A stretch of DNA of 64,000 nucleotides from Myxococcus sp. RHSTA-1-4 (GCF_020037125.1 NZ_JAIQDG010000006.1:287949-351948); one strand, 5' to 3'. Positions 32,268 to 42,971 are shown, counted from the stretch's first letter. Translations and numbers: made by a program. Notes: a model not told the origin generated them from the sequence alone.

Positions 32268-34082
32268 ATGAATCACACACGACTGCTGCTCTGCCTTTCC
32301 CTGCTGTGTCTGACGGCCTGTGGGGCCGGGACGGAGGGCCCGCCCACCGGTGTGCCGGGCCCCCCGGGCAACGAGGCTCCGCAGACGACGCCCGATAGCG
32401 GGGTGCCGCCGGACGAAACGAACCCGCTGCCCGACTCGGGTTCCCGGCCCGACGGGGGCACGGAGGAACCGCCGCCACCTCCTCCTCCGCCACCTCCTCC
32501 GCCGCCGGTACCGGAGCCGCTGCTGGCCTTCAAGCTGCCGCCCGTGCAGACCTCCGTGCAGGAATACGCGCTCGTCATCCCCGAGGAGGCGATGAGGAGG
32601 TTCGAGGCGGACGTGTGGACGCCCGAGCAGGACGCGCTCTTCAAGGCGAACGGGATGACCTACCGGGTGAAGGTCCGGCTGCGCGGCGCCTCCGCGCGCT
32701 CCTTCCCGAAGAAGAGCTGGAACGTGAGCTTCGAGGACGGAGTGCGCTTCGAGGGCCGCACCTCGCTCAACCTCGTGGCCGAGTACGCGGACGCCACGAT
32801 GCTGGCGGAGAAGCTCTCCTATGACCTGCTGGAGGCCATGCGCGTGCCGGCGTCGAAGGCGAAGTTCGTGCGGCTCCAGGTGAATGGCGCCTACCAGGGC
32901 GTGTTCCTGGACATCGAGCAGGTGAACAAGTCCTTCCTCAAGGCGCACGACTTCGCGGACGGCGACGCGACCATCTACCGCTGCGGCTGGAAGGACTGCG
33001 AGTTCAAGACGTGGAAGGTGCCCTACCAGGGCCGGTGGCTGAAGAAGACCAACGAGACGCAGCCGGACGACAAGCTCTGGGAGATGCTGGGCATCATCAA
33101 CCACACGCCCGAGCCGCAGCTCGCCGCCGCGCTGGAGAAGAACCTCCAGCTCGAGCACTACCTGCGCTCCATGGTGCTGGACGTGCTGATGTCCAACAAC
33201 TTCGTGGAGGACTCGGAGAGCTACTTCATCTACGACCGGGCGGCGGCGAAGTGGTCCTATGTCGCGTGGGACCTGAACAACGTGGACGCACGCTGGTGGT
33301 ACCCCATCGCCGTGGAGGACATGCGGACGAGCAGCAGCAACATGCGGCACCCGCTGTTCAACTTCACCCTGACGGATGCGTGGGTGGAGAAGATGTACCT
33401 GCAGCGCAAGAGCGAGCCGGCCTACCCGGGCTACCTGCCGGTGTTCTCCAACCTCGGCACGCGCGTGCTGATGAACCCCGTGCTGCGCGAGCGGCTGGAG
33501 GCGCGGCTGGACAAGGCGCTGGACGAGCTCTTCAAGAGCACGGAGATGGACGCGTACATCGACAAATTGCACGCGCTCATCGACCCGCACATGCGCGCTG
33601 ACCCGTACATGAGCTACGAGCGCTTCAAGGCGGGCCGCGACTACATGAAGCGGTTCGTGAAGGAGCGCCGCGCCTTCATCCTGGCGGAGCTGGAGCGTCA
33701 CGCGGCGAAGAAGCCGGCGCTCGTGTTCGAGGCGTTCGACCCGCGCGAGGGCTGGGTGGAGGTGGGCAACCGGACGTCGGCGGCGGTGTCGCTGAAGGGC
33801 ATGGTGCTGACCACCAACCTGCGGGTGAGCCTGGCGCACAGCGACCATGCGCCAACGCAGGTGAGCAACCCCGTGGGCGCGGTGCTGCCGGACGTGACGG
33901 TGGCCCCGGGCGAGCGGGTGCGCCTGCGCGCCGCGGAGCTGGGCATCCAGCTCCCCGCCAGGGGGGAGCTTGGCCTGTTCGACGGCAAGTCCGTGGTGGG
34001 CGTGAAGGACCTGCTCTTCTACGGCGAGCTGCCCGCGGGCAAGCGCTACGAGCGCGGGACGAAGGGGTGGGAGGTGAAGTGA
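32268..34082 (+). CDS. CotH-kinase family lipoprotein
   Basis: The 604-residue protein has a lipoprotein signal peptide (LLLCLSLLCLTACG, lipobox LTAC). A polyproline spacer lies at about residues 65-82. The CotH domain spans about 85-480: YRVKVRLRGASARSFPKKSW, then FVRLQVNGAYQGVFLDIEQV, then AWDLNNVDARWW in place of the usual acidic active-site block. The C-terminal 120 residues resemble a lamin-tail-type beta domain (LVFEAFDPREGWVEVGNRTS). CotH proteins are atypical kinases that phosphorylate surface or spore-coat proteins. The altered acidic motif leaves activity uncertain. The start at 32268 is chosen for the signal peptide. Confidence 0.85.
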   Translation: MNHTRLLLCLSLLCLTACGAGTEGPPTGVPGPPGNEAPQTTPDSGVPPDETNPLPDSGSRPDGGTEEPPPPPPPPPPPPPVPEPLLAFKLPPVQTSVQEYALVIPEEAMRRFEADVWTPEQDALFKANGMTYRVKVRLRGASARSFPKKSWNVSFEDGVRFEGRTSLNLVAEYADATMLAEKLSYDLLEAMRVPASKAKFVRLQVNGAYQGVFLDIEQVNKSFLKAHDFADGDATIYRCGWKDCEFKTWKVPYQGRWLKKTNETQPDDKLWEMLGIINHTPEPQLAAALEKNLQLEHYLRSMVLDVLMSNNFVEDSESYFIYDRAAAKWSYVAWDLNNVDARWWYPIAVEDMRTSSSNMRHPLFNFTLTDAWVEKMYLQRKSEPAYPGYLPVFSNLGTRVLMNPVLRERLEARLDKALDELFKSTEMDAYIDKLHALIDPHMRADPYMSYERFKAGRDYMKRFVKERRAFILAELERHAAKKPALVFEAFDPREGWVEVGNRTSAAVSLKGMVLTTNLRVSLAHSDHAPTQVSNPVGAVLPDVTVAPGERVRLRAAELGIQLPARGELGLFDGKSVVGVKDLLFYGELPAGKRYERGTKGWEVK

Positions 34083-34171
34083 AGCCGGGCCTCCCGCGGC
34101 GCGGGGCCGGGTAGACTGCGGACCATGCGACACGGCGGGTGGCATGTTAACTGTCGAGGGGGAGACCCAGG

Positions 34172-34585
34172 ATGAGTGAGGCGGAGCAGGATACGGCGGT
34201 GGTGCTCTTCGACGGCGTCTGCAACCTCTGCAATGGGGCCGTGAACTTCATCATCGACCGGGACCCCTCGGCGCGCTTCCGCTTCGCGGCGCTCCAGTCC
34301 ACCCAGGCCGCGGCGCTGCTCGCCCCCCTGGGCCGCGTGCCGGAAGCCGAGCCCCAGAGCTTCATCCTCGTCGAGAACGGGCGCGTATATGAGCGCTCCA
34401 GCGCGGCCCTGCGCGTGGCCCGGAAGCTGCCCGGCGCGTGGAAGCTGCTCTACGCCTTCGTCGTCATCCCCTCGCCCATCCGCGACGCCGTCTACCGCTT
34501 CATCGCGCGCAACCGCTACCGCTGGTTCGGCAAGGCGGAAGCGTGCCGCATGCCCACGCCGGAGCTGCGCGCGCGGTTCCTCTGA
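34172..34585 (+). CDS. DCC-family thiol-disulfide oxidoreductase (DUF393)
   Basis: This 137-residue protein has the family signature LFDGVCNLCNGAVNFIIDRD (residues about 12-31), whose CNLC forms a thioredoxin-like CxxC. Its C-terminal part is VVIPSPIRDAVYRFIARNRY then RWFGKAEACRMPTPE. Length is typical. GGGGGAGA lies nine bases before the ATG. Members are small redox proteins of unknown substrate. It is convergent with pbpC, only one base apart. Confidence 0.93.
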   Translation: MSEAEQDTAVVLFDGVCNLCNGAVNFIIDRDPSARFRFAALQSTQAAALLAPLGRVPEAEPQSFILVENGRVYERSSAALRVARKLPGAWKLLYAFVVIPSPIRDAVYRFIARNRYRWFGKAEACRMPTPELRARFL

Positions 34586-34586
34586 T

Positions 34587-36959
34587 TCACCGCCGCTCGC
34601 GCACCACCAGCGTCCGCTTCGCGGTGAGGCCCCGGTCGTCGGTGACGAGGATTTCGTGAGCCCCTACCGAAGGCGTCCACCACACGCGCTCGTCCGCGCG
34701 CGCCGTGCCCAGCAGCGCCCCGTCCACGAACCACGTCAGCGCCCGCTCGTGTGACGCCTCCGCCTCCAGCGGTATCTCCTGCTGCTCCGCGGGTACGCCC
34801 GGAATCAGCATGGACACCTGCCCGTCCGCCGGAGAGACAATCATCGGCGCCGCACGCTCACCACCGGGCTCGCAGCCGGGCGCGGCCGAGGGCGGCTCCG
34901 GCAGGCGGCGGTGCTGCTCCTCCAGCCAGCGGCGGATGGTGGCGGGCCACGAGAGGTACACCCGCGACTCCGTCTTCCGCCCCGCCCGGCACGTGGGCCC
35001 CACCGCCAGCCCCGAGGCCACGTCCACCTCCACACGCTGGTGATACGGGCAGCGCCCCGTGGGCACCGCCGCGCGCCGCGCATACACCCACTTGCGCTGC
35101 TCGCACGCGTCCGTCGGCAGGTGCCCCGAGTACGCGCACACCTCCACGCGCATCAGGTCCTCCGGCGGCGCATCCTCCTCCGCCGGAAGCGCGCGTCCTC
35201 GCGGCCCCACGCCTTCGAGGATGTCGAACAGCAGCGGCCCGGCCGCGTCCGCCCCCACCAGGTGCACGCTGGGCGAGTGGTCGAAGTTCCCCAGCCACAC
35301 CACCGCCGTGTGCCGGGGCCCCGAGCCCGCGGCCCACGCGTCACGGTGCCCGAAGCTCGTCCCCGTCTTCCAGTGCACCCGCGCCGGCATCCCCGTCAGC
35401 CGCCGGCGCTCCGGGAAGTCCGGCCGGTCTCTCAGCGCCAGCGCCTTGCGAGTCAGCCACGCCGCCCCCGGGGACAGCACCTCCGCCGGCTTCCCCGCCG
35501 GCTTGCCGTCCTCCAGCAGCCGGAGCGACGGCGCACGGCCATCCTCCGCCAGCGCCAGGTACACACCCGCCAGTTCCAGCGGCGTCAGCTCGATGCCGCC
35601 CACCGCCGCGGACAGGCCGTAGTAGCCCGGCTCGTTCACCAGGCTGGTGACACCCGCCGCGCGCAGCGTGCCCAGGAAGCGCTCCACGCCCACGCGCTCC
35701 AGCAGCCGCACGAAGGGCATGTTGAGAGACTGTGACAGCGCGTACTCCAAGCGCACCAGCCCCTGGAAGCGGCCGTCGAAGTTGCGCGGCGCATAGCCGC
35801 CGTACGCCGTGGGTACGTCCGCCACGAGCTGCTCCGGCCCCACCATGCCCAGGTCGATACCCATGGCGTACAGCAGCGGCTTGAGCGCCGAGCCCGGCGA
35901 GCGCGGCGTGGCGAAGCCGACAATCTGCCCGCCGTGCGCCGCGTCGAAGAAGTCGAAGTTGCCCACCAGCGCGAGCACCGCCGCGCTGTCACGCTCCACC
36001 ACCACCGCCGTCCCGTTGTGGATGCCGCGAGAGGCCAGCCCGCCCGCCGCGTCGCGCATCAGCCGCTCCACCATCCGCTGCGTGCCCGCGTCCAGCGTGG
36101 TGCGAAGCCTCGACAGTGCCGGGTGCTGCGTCCGCAGCCACACCGCGGCGTGTGGCGCTTCGCGGGGGAAGGACCTCAGCCCCACGGGCACCGGCGTGGC
36201 GCGCACCTCGGCCAGCACCGCCTCCGGCGACACCGTGGCCTCCGCCGGGCCCCGTGGCAGGGCGTCGTCCTCCAGCAACCGCCGCGCCACCCCATCCCGC
36301 GCCGCCTTCAGCCGCGCTGCATTCTCAGGCGAGGGAAAGCGACGGTTGGGGTTCTGCGGCACGGCCAGCAGCGTGGAGATTTCCGCCGGGCTCAGGTGTG
36401 ACGCCGTGTGGCCGAAGTACGCCAGTGCCGCCGCCTCCACGCCCTCCACGTTGCGCCCATAGGGGACGAACTGGAGGTACGCCGAGAGCACCTCCTGTTT
36501 GGTCAACCGCAGCTCCAACTGCACCGCGCGGAAGGACTCGATGAGCTTCGACGTGAAGGTGCGCGGCCGGGGCTCCAGCACGCGCACCAACTGCATGGTG
36601 AGCGTGGATGCGCCCGACACCCGTCGCCCCCGCGCCACGTTGCGCACGGCGGCCCGCGCCACGGCGAGCGGGTCCACGCCCGGGTGGAGGAAGAAGCGCT
36701 TGTCCTCCAACGCCAGCAGCGCCCGCAAATAGGCAGGGTCCACGCGCTCCGGCGCCGTGGGGATGCGCCACCGCTCGTCCGGCGCGAGGAAGACGTGGGC
36801 GGGCGTGCCGTCCCGGTACTCCATCACCACCGAGGCCGGTGCGGAGAGACGGGCCGGCAGCGGCAACCACCACGCCGCCGCCACACCCGCTGCCCCAAGG
36901 ACGAGGAGTCCCACGGTGACAAGGGCCAGCCTGCGGACGATGCGGCGGACACGGCTCAT
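34587..36959 (-). CDS. pbpC: Penicillin-binding protein 1C
   Basis: This 790-residue bifunctional peptidoglycan synthase has an N-terminal transmembrane anchor (about 8-30). The glycosyltransferase-51 domain follows (LEDKRFFLHPGVDPLAVARA, with the catalytic Glu in EDKRF, and GASTLTMQLVR). The transpeptidase domain has SPGSALK (SxxK nucleophile), SQSLN (SxN) and HWKTGTSFGHRDAW (KTG). A C-terminal BiPBP-type domain of about 90 residues ends the chain (MIVSPADGQVSMLI). All catalytic motifs are intact. It is 34 bases after the alpha-2-macroglobulin gene, a widely conserved pairing thought to repair the wall after attack. Confidence 0.96.
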   Translation of the reverse strand: MSRVRRIVRRLALVTVGLLVLGAAGVAAAWWLPLPARLSAPASVVMEYRDGTPAHVFLAPDERWRIPTAPERVDPAYLRALLALEDKRFFLHPGVDPLAVARAAVRNVARGRRVSGASTLTMQLVRVLEPRPRTFTSKLIESFRAVQLELRLTKQEVLSAYLQFVPYGRNVEGVEAAALAYFGHTASHLSPAEISTLLAVPQNPNRRFPSPENAARLKAARDGVARRLLEDDALPRGPAEATVSPEAVLAEVRATPVPVGLRSFPREAPHAAVWLRTQHPALSRLRTTLDAGTQRMVERLMRDAAGGLASRGIHNGTAVVVERDSAAVLALVGNFDFFDAAHGGQIVGFATPRSPGSALKPLLYAMGIDLGMVGPEQLVADVPTAYGGYAPRNFDGRFQGLVRLEYALSQSLNMPFVRLLERVGVERFLGTLRAAGVTSLVNEPGYYGLSAAVGGIELTPLELAGVYLALAEDGRAPSLRLLEDGKPAGKPAEVLSPGAAWLTRKALALRDRPDFPERRRLTGMPARVHWKTGTSFGHRDAWAAGSGPRHTAVVWLGNFDHSPSVHLVGADAAGPLLFDILEGVGPRGRALPAEEDAPPEDLMRVEVCAYSGHLPTDACEQRKWVYARRAAVPTGRCPYHQRVEVDVASGLAVGPTCRAGRKTESRVYLSWPATIRRWLEEQHRRLPEPPSAAPGCEPGGERAAPMIVSPADGQVSMLIPGVPAEQQEIPLEAEASHERALTWFVDGALLGTARADERVWWTPSVGAHEILVTDDRGLTAKRTLVVRERR

Positions 36960-36993
36960 GGGCTGGTGGCTCCAGGTCCTGGGGCGCGCCCGG

Positions 36994-39900
36994 CTAGAGC
37001 AGGTTGTCCTTCCACGGGCCGGACACCTGCACCGTGCCGCCCGCCTCGCGAGCCCACATGCGCGGGTCGTACATGGCCTCCGCCTCCGCCGTCGGCAGCG
37101 TGAAGGAGCCCGCCGTCACCGCGCGCACCGCGTAGACCACCTTCTTCGACTCGCGCGCGTTCAGGCTGCCGAAGACCTCCATGCGGTCATCGCGGATGTT
37201 CACGTAGTCCGCCGCCCACAGCGCGTCGGCCTCCACCCAGGATGCGCCGCCGCCCCGGCCCAGCCGCGCGTTCTCGATTTCCCAGCCCGCCGGCAGCCGG
37301 TCCACCAGGGCGATGTTCTGCACGCGCTCGGAGGTGGTGTTGGTGATTTCCAGCTCCACGTAGACCAGGTCCGCGAGCGCCAGCGGCGCTCCACGCACGT
37401 CCAGCGACGTGCCGTCCAGCTTCCGCCATGTGCGGGACACCGTGAGGCCCTGGCCGCCCGTCCTCGCCTGCCCGTCCGAGCGCACGCCCTCGCTGCTGAG
37501 GATGAGGTACAGCTTCCCCTCGTCCTTGGACTTCACCTCCAGTTGGAGCCCCTTGCGCTCACTGGCGCGGGCCAGCGCCCACGTGCGGTCCGACGCGCGC
37601 GCCTCCTTCTCCTGCGTGGGCGCCACCACCTTGCCGTCCGCCGTCAGCACCGGCGGCGAGAAGTTGGAGGACGCGCCCTGGAGCCGCTTGCCCAGGCCGG
37701 TGATGCCCCACACCAGCTCCTGCGTCGTGTACCAGCCGCTGGGCTGCGCCTGGAGCGCCTCGGCCACCATGCGCGCCAGCGGCTCGCCCGCGGGGTCATT
37801 GCCGAACAGGTCCTGGAAGGTGCTCAGCATGAAGCCCCGGCGCCGCCGGTCCGAGTAGAAGGACCAGTTGTTCTTCCGCTCGTCGGTGACGGGCGACAGG
37901 TCCGGGCTGCGCAGCTCCTTCTCGTAGCGGCGGTCACCAGCCAGCCACAGCGCGGCCTTGAGCATGTAGTCCTGCTCGCGCTCCTCTCCCGAGAGCGTGC
38001 CCCGCTTCGCGCGCTCGGCCAGGGTGTCCACCATCTTCTGCACGCGTGCCTTGCGCCCCTTGCCGCCCAGCGCGAGCACGTAGTGCATGTACGCCTCGGA
38101 GCTCTCGCTGTAGCCGCCGTGGCGCTGGGTGCGGCCCTCGGCGTTGTTCAGCTCGTTGCCCATCCACGTGAGGGCGTCGTCCAGCCGGTCCTGCGGCACG
38201 GGGTACTTCAGCTTCTGCGCGTCCAGCAGCAGGTGCGTGGCGTAGGCCGTGCCCCAATCCACCGGCGTCGTCTGGCCCGGCCAGTAGGCGAAACCGCCCG
38301 ACGGCGTCTGCATGGAGAGGACGCGGTTGATGCCCGCCAGCACCATGTCCCCCACGTCCCTGCCCTTCGTGAGGGTGGGGTCCACGTCGTCCAGCAGCTC
38401 CGACACGAACAGCAGCGGCCGGGTGGAGGACGTCGTCTGCTCCACGCACCCGTACGGGTACTGCACGAGGTACGAGAGGTGCTGGAGCGACTGCGCATAC
38501 GGGTTGGCCGTCACCCAGAACGTGGAGCGCTCCGTGGTGGGCACCCAGCCCTGGAGGTACTTCGAGACGTCCGTCGTCCCCTGCGCCAGCTCGATGCGCT
38601 GCACGCGCCGCTCGCGCGGGCCGGCGGGCGACAGCGGTACGTCCAGCGACTCGAACGAGGTGTACCCGCCGCCCTCCACCGTCACCGTCATCCGCGCCGC
38701 CCCCACCGCCTGCACCGCCTTCGCCTGGAAGACGAAGGTGGAGGACTTCCCGTCCTCCAGCCGGACGCGGCCCTCGTTCTTCCCCAGCAACTGCACGGGC
38801 GAGCCGGCCGCCGCGGGCTGCGCCAGCCCGGGAACCGGGAGCGACTCGGTGGCCAGCGTCACCTTCACGTCCTGCGCCTTGCCGGACAGGTTGGTGACGA
38901 AGACGGGCACCTGGATTTCATCGTTCTGCGTGAGGAAGCGCGGCAGCGTGGCCTGGAGCACCAGCGGGTCGCGGACCAGCACCTGCGCGCTGGCGCGGCC
39001 CACGCGCTGAGGCCCCACCGTCACCGCCATCACCCGCACCGCGCCACGGTACTGGGGCAGCTTGAAGGGCACGCGCAGCTTGCCGTTGGCCGGCACCGGC
39101 ACCAGCCCGCTCCACAGCGCCACGGGCTTGACGGGCTGCACGCGGCCGGCGGCGCTCCCCTCGCCGTCACCACCCGTGGAGCGCGAGTTGCCCCCCGGAG
39201 GCACCAGCAGCGTCCAGCCGATGGTCTCATACGTGTCCACGCCCAGCGCGCGCTTGGTGAAGAGCTGCTTCAGCGGGTCAGGGCTCTGGAAGCGCGTGAG
39301 GGAGAGGATGCCCTCGTCCACCACCGCCACCGTGGCGAAGGTGGGCCCCTCCAGCGCGCCCAGCTCCAGGTCCACCGTGAGGGTGTCGTTGGAGCGCACC
39401 TCCTTGGGCACGTTCATCGTCACCGCCTGCGTGTAGTCCACCGGCTCCAGCGGCACGCTGGCCACGCCGAAGGCGCGGTCCGGCATGAAGGCCTCGGCCG
39501 ACTCCAGGTGCGGGTCCTTCACCAGGAAGGCGCTCACGTAGACGTTGGGCGCGAAGCCCGACGGCGTGAAGCTCCACGTCACCTCACCGGGCTCCACGGC
39601 CTTCCACTCGGCGGCGAGCACGCGGTCCGTCTCCGCGGTGAGCAGCATCCGGCCCTTGTACGGGGCCTTCAGCTTCACCGCGACGGCCTGGCCCACGCGC
39701 GCCTTCGCCGGCAGCGCCACGTCCAGCGACGTCGGCTTGAGCGGGCGCGGCGTCTGGTCCACGCGCGAGTCCTCGCCCCACCAGTAGTAGCGGCCCTCGC
39801 CCTCCAGCTCGAGGTCGGTCTGCGTCGCGCCCGCCCTCACCCGCACCAGGTAGCCCGCGGCGTCCGCGCCCGGCGTCACCTCCACCGTGAAGCGGCCGTC

Positions 39901-42735
39901 CTTCACCGCCACCGTGGTGCGCCCCTCGCGCAGCGGGCGCAGGTAGCGCTGGTAGCGCTCGTAGCCCTCCGACTCGTCGTAGTAGTAGCCGTACTCCTCC
40001 TCCAGGCGGACGTACTCCACGTCCACGGACTTCGGAGCCTTGCCTCCGGCCGCGAGCAGCTTCCCGTCCCAGTCCACCACCACGCCATTCACCGTGAAGG
40101 GCTTGCCGGCCTTCACCTTGCGCGTGGTGGCCTGGAGGCCCACGTAGTACGGCTCGGGGTGCACCAGCGCGGTGGCGTCGCCCACCGTGGAGCGGCCGCT
40201 GCCGGACTCGAAGACGCTGGCCAGCGCCGTCAGCTTCGCCGCGCCCCGGAAGCCGCCCGTGGACGCCTGCGCCGGGCAGCGCAGCAGCGCCTGGCCCTTC
40301 TCGTCCAGCGTGCCCTTCACCTGTCCCAGCGTGACGGGCCGGGGCTCCTTGCCGTCCTGGCGCCACACGCCGTAGGCGTACTGCGCGTTCTCCTTCGGCT
40401 TGAACTCGGAGGGCACCAGCCGGCACGTCAGCTCCACCGGGCTGCCCTCGGCCGAGCCGCCGAAGAGGTAGGCCGCCTCCACCGCGACGGGCACCTCCTC
40501 GCCCTGCACGTAGCCTTCCTTCTCCGCGCGCGCCGTCACCTTCATGCGCTCGGGGACGAACTCCTCCACGCTGAGGCTGTAGGTGGCCACGTCGCGGTCC
40601 GCCACCTTCAGCGTCACGCGGTAGCTGCCGGTGTCCTGGAAGGCCTCGAAGGGCACGTCCAGCGCCACCGCGCCCGCCTCGTTCGTCTTCAGCGGCACCT
40701 TGCGCAGCTCGCGCTCACGCGGGTCCATCACCACCAGCTCCACCGGCATGCCCGCGGGCGGTGCCTTGTCGTCCTGCCCGCGCAGCACCGCGGCCACGTG
40801 CGCGGTGTCGCCGGGGCGGTACACGCCACGGTCCGACCAGAGGGAGGCGCGGTACGGCTTCTCCGCGCGGTACGGCTCGCCCTGCACGTCCGAGTTGGCG
40901 ATCTCCGTCTTCAGCTCGCTGTACTTGAGGTACGTCAATTCCTCGCCGTCACGGGCGATGAGGGCGAAGGGCTCGCTGGGGTCCACGTCGGCCGGAGGCA
41001 CCTTCAGCCGGCAGCCGTCCGTCCCCACCGTGGTGCAGCGGGCCACCGCCTGGCCGCTCTTCTTCACCAGCGTCACCTCCACGCCGGACAGCGGCTCGGT
41101 GCTCTCCATGCCCAGCGCCCAGACCCACACCTCACCCCTGTCGTTGGAGCCGCGCTCCGGCCCGCCGCGCTTGGCCACGAGGCTCAGGTTGGTGAGGAGG
41201 ATGCGGGAGGCGGCCTGCCAGCGGTCCTTCCGCGCGGAGAGCTCCACCAGGCCCTTGGTGGTGGCGGGCACGAGGCTGGCCACGTCCACGTAGGTGGTGG
41301 TGAGGGTGTCCGGCGGGGACTTCAGGGGCAGCACGCGCTTCGCAATCACGTTGGAGGTGCGCTCGTCGGCGGTCTCCGTGCGGTCGTCACTCATCCAGAA
41401 GACGAGGTTCTCCGGCGGCACGTGGCGGACGGTGAGCTCCACCGAGTCCAGGTTGAGGTGCTGCAAGGGCAGGTTGCGCCACGCGCTGCGCGGCAGGTAG
41501 CGGCCGGAGGTGGCGAAGGAGACCTGCGGCTGGCGCGCGGGCACGGAGAAGGCGTGCACGTAGGGAGACAGCAGCGTGCCGCCACCCACCGAGGGCGTGC
41601 CGGCGTCGATGCGCAGCGAGGCGGGCCCGCGCTTGAAGTCACCGAAGATGCGGAAGCCCCGGCGGGACGGCGCGATGGAGAACTTCACCGGCGGCGTCAG
41701 GTGGATGGCGTCCGCCGCCACGCTGTCATCCAACACACAGCCCTTGTTGCGGTCATCCCAGTAGTACTCGTCGTACTCCCCGGCGTCGTGCGGGCTGGCG
41801 GGAGCGCCGGCCTCCACGTCACGGCAGTTCACCTCCAGGTAGTGGCCGGTGGAGCCCTCCCGCAGGGAGACATGGGTGATGTCCAGCCGCTTGCCGGCGC
41901 GCAGCTCGAAGGAAGCCTCTCCGGCGGGAGCCGTGGCCTCCGTGCGGCCCGCGGCGGTCAGCCCCGCCTGGAGGGCGAAGCGCACGGTGGCGGCGGGCTT
42001 GAGGCGCGGGTGGGCGAGCTGCGCGGTGAGGACGTTGCGCGCGCTGGGGACGGTGCGCCACTTCACGTCGGAGATGGGCTGGCCCTCCACCTGGAAGGTG
42101 CCCCGCGAGCGCACGGCATTGAGGTCCACCGGGCCGGAGAAGACGGCGTCCACCTCCACGCGCCCCTTGAGCAGGTCCAACTGCCGGGGCGCGAGGCGGA
42201 CGAAGCGGAAGGCCGGGGTGGTGAAGCGGTGCGTCCACGCCCCCGCGGAGGCCGGCCTCACCACGCCCGCCTCCGTCTCCAGCGACTCCAGGATGACGGT
42301 GTACTGCGTGCCGAAGTCGAAGCCCTGGGCCGACGGGGTGAAGGCGAGCGTGGACTGGGAGCGCCAGGACAGGCTTCCGGGCACGTGCGGGGTGATGGTG
42401 AGGACGGTGCCCTTCTTCACCTCGCCGTCCGGGGGGACCACCGGGCGGGGGAACTCGATGACGATGCCCTCGGGGACGGTGCCCTCGGCGGCGAGCTCGT
42501 GGATGACGGGCGTCAGCGCCTCGGGCGTGGGCGGTGCGGAGGCCGTGGTGGTGCCCGCATCCGTGACGGCGGAGGGGGCCGTCGTGGCGACCGGCTGCGA
42601 GGGAGCGGGGGGCGTCGCGGGCTTTGGCTCCTGCTTGCAACCCGCGAGCGTGGCGCCCACCCACAGCGCCGCGAGGAGCCAGCGCGCGCGGCTGGCGCGA
42701 GGTGCCCTGTGCGTGACGACGGACTGCGAACCCAT
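36994..42735 (-). CDS. Bacterial alpha-2-macroglobulin lipoprotein
   Basis: This 1913-residue protease inhibitor of the periplasm starts at 42735 behind GGAGGAACC. It has a lipoprotein signal peptide (RWLLAALWVGATLAGC). Macroglobulin (MG) domains occupy the first 1100 residues, with FVPERMKVTARAEKEGY among them. The complement-like thioester domain has an intact CVEQ (38437-38448 on the DNA), so covalent trapping of proteases is expected. The C-terminal bait-release half ends in a beta domain (SFTLPTAEAEAMYDPRMWAR). Two families are known, one with and one without the thioester; this is the thioester-bearing, pbpC-linked type. The very long open frame on the opposite strand is a composition artefact. 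Confidence 0.95.
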   Translation of the reverse strand: MGSQSVVTHRAPRASRARWLLAALWVGATLAGCKQEPKPATPPAPSQPVATTAPSAVTDAGTTTASAPPTPEALTPVIHELAAEGTVPEGIVIEFPRPVVPPDGEVKKGTVLTITPHVPGSLSWRSQSTLAFTPSAQGFDFGTQYTVILESLETEAGVVRPASAGAWTHRFTTPAFRFVRLAPRQLDLLKGRVEVDAVFSGPVDLNAVRSRGTFQVEGQPISDVKWRTVPSARNVLTAQLAHPRLKPAATVRFALQAGLTAAGRTEATAPAGEASFELRAGKRLDITHVSLREGSTGHYLEVNCRDVEAGAPASPHDAGEYDEYYWDDRNKGCVLDDSVAADAIHLTPPVKFSIAPSRRGFRIFGDFKRGPASLRIDAGTPSVGGGTLLSPYVHAFSVPARQPQVSFATSGRYLPRSAWRNLPLQHLNLDSVELTVRHVPPENLVFWMSDDRTETADERTSNVIAKRVLPLKSPPDTLTTTYVDVASLVPATTKGLVELSARKDRWQAASRILLTNLSLVAKRGGPERGSNDRGEVWVWALGMESTEPLSGVEVTLVKKSGQAVARCTTVGTDGCRLKVPPADVDPSEPFALIARDGEELTYLKYSELKTEIANSDVQGEPYRAEKPYRASLWSDRGVYRPGDTAHVAAVLRGQDDKAPPAGMPVELVVMDPRERELRKVPLKTNEAGAVALDVPFEAFQDTGSYRVTLKVADRDVATYSLSVEEFVPERMKVTARAEKEGYVQGEEVPVAVEAAYLFGGSAEGSPVELTCRLVPSEFKPKENAQYAYGVWRQDGKEPRPVTLGQVKGTLDEKGQALLRCPAQASTGGFRGAAKLTALASVFESGSGRSTVGDATALVHPEPYYVGLQATTRKVKAGKPFTVNGVVVDWDGKLLAAGGKAPKSVDVEYVRLEEEYGYYYDESEGYERYQRYLRPLREGRTTVAVKDGRFTVEVTPGADAAGYLVRVRAGATQTDLELEGEGRYYWWGEDSRVDQTPRPLKPTSLDVALPAKARVGQAVAVKLKAPYKGRMLLTAETDRVLAAEWKAVEPGEVTWSFTPSGFAPNVYVSAFLVKDPHLESAEAFMPDRAFGVASVPLEPVDYTQAVTMNVPKEVRSNDTLTVDLELGALEGPTFATVAVVDEGILSLTRFQSPDPLKQLFTKRALGVDTYETIGWTLLVPPGGNSRSTGGDGEGSAAGRVQPVKPVALWSGLVPVPANGKLRVPFKLPQYRGAVRVMAVTVGPQRVGRASAQVLVRDPLVLQATLPRFLTQNDEIQVPVFVTNLSGKAQDVKVTLATESLPVPGLAQPAAAGSPVQLLGKNEGRVRLEDGKSSTFVFQAKAVQAVGAARMTVTVEGGGYTSFESLDVPLSPAGPRERRVQRIELAQGTTDVSKYLQGWVPTTERSTFWVTANPYAQSLQHLSYLVQYPYGCVEQTTSSTRPLLFVSELLDDVDPTLTKGRDVGDMVLAGINRVLSMQTPSGGFAYWPGQTTPVDWGTAYATHLLLDAQKLKYPVPQDRLDDALTWMGNELNNAEGRTQRHGGYSESSEAYMHYVLALGGKGRKARVQKMVDTLAERAKRGTLSGEEREQDYMLKAALWLAGDRRYEKELRSPDLSPVTDERKNNWSFYSDRRRRGFMLSTFQDLFGNDPAGEPLARMVAEALQAQPSGWYTTQELVWGITGLGKRLQGASSNFSPPVLTADGKVVAPTQEKEARASDRTWALARASERKGLQLEVKSKDEGKLYLILSSEGVRSDGQARTGGQGLTVSRTWRKLDGTSLDVRGAPLALADLVYVELEITNTTSERVQNIALVDRLPAGWEIENARLGRGGGASWVEADALWAADYVNIRDDRMEVFGSLNARESKKVVYAVRAVTAGSFTLPTAEAEAMYDPRMWAREAGGTVQVSGPWKDNLL

Positions 42736-42971
42736 GGTTCCTCCGGAAGGTGCCAGCTGTATTTCATGCGGCGTGCCGGGGCTGCGCATGCCGCGTGAGG
42801 GAGGACCGTGGTCGACTGCCCGCGGCTTGGACGCGCCCCCCATGCGTCACCGGGCCCACAGGGTGTCCGGGAGGCCACACCCCTCGTGGCACCGGGCTCC
42901 CCGCGAAGACGTCGATGGCGGCAGGCTATAGGGGGCGCGGGGAGACGGGAAGGCGTTAATGTGCGCGGCCC

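Noticed and set aside
36757..42798. A 2013-codon open frame on the plus strand opposite alpha-2-macroglobulin
   Set aside because: It has His/Arg/Leu/Gly-rich composition typical of the antisense of a high-GC gene, no domain, and an intact well-supported gene on the other strand.
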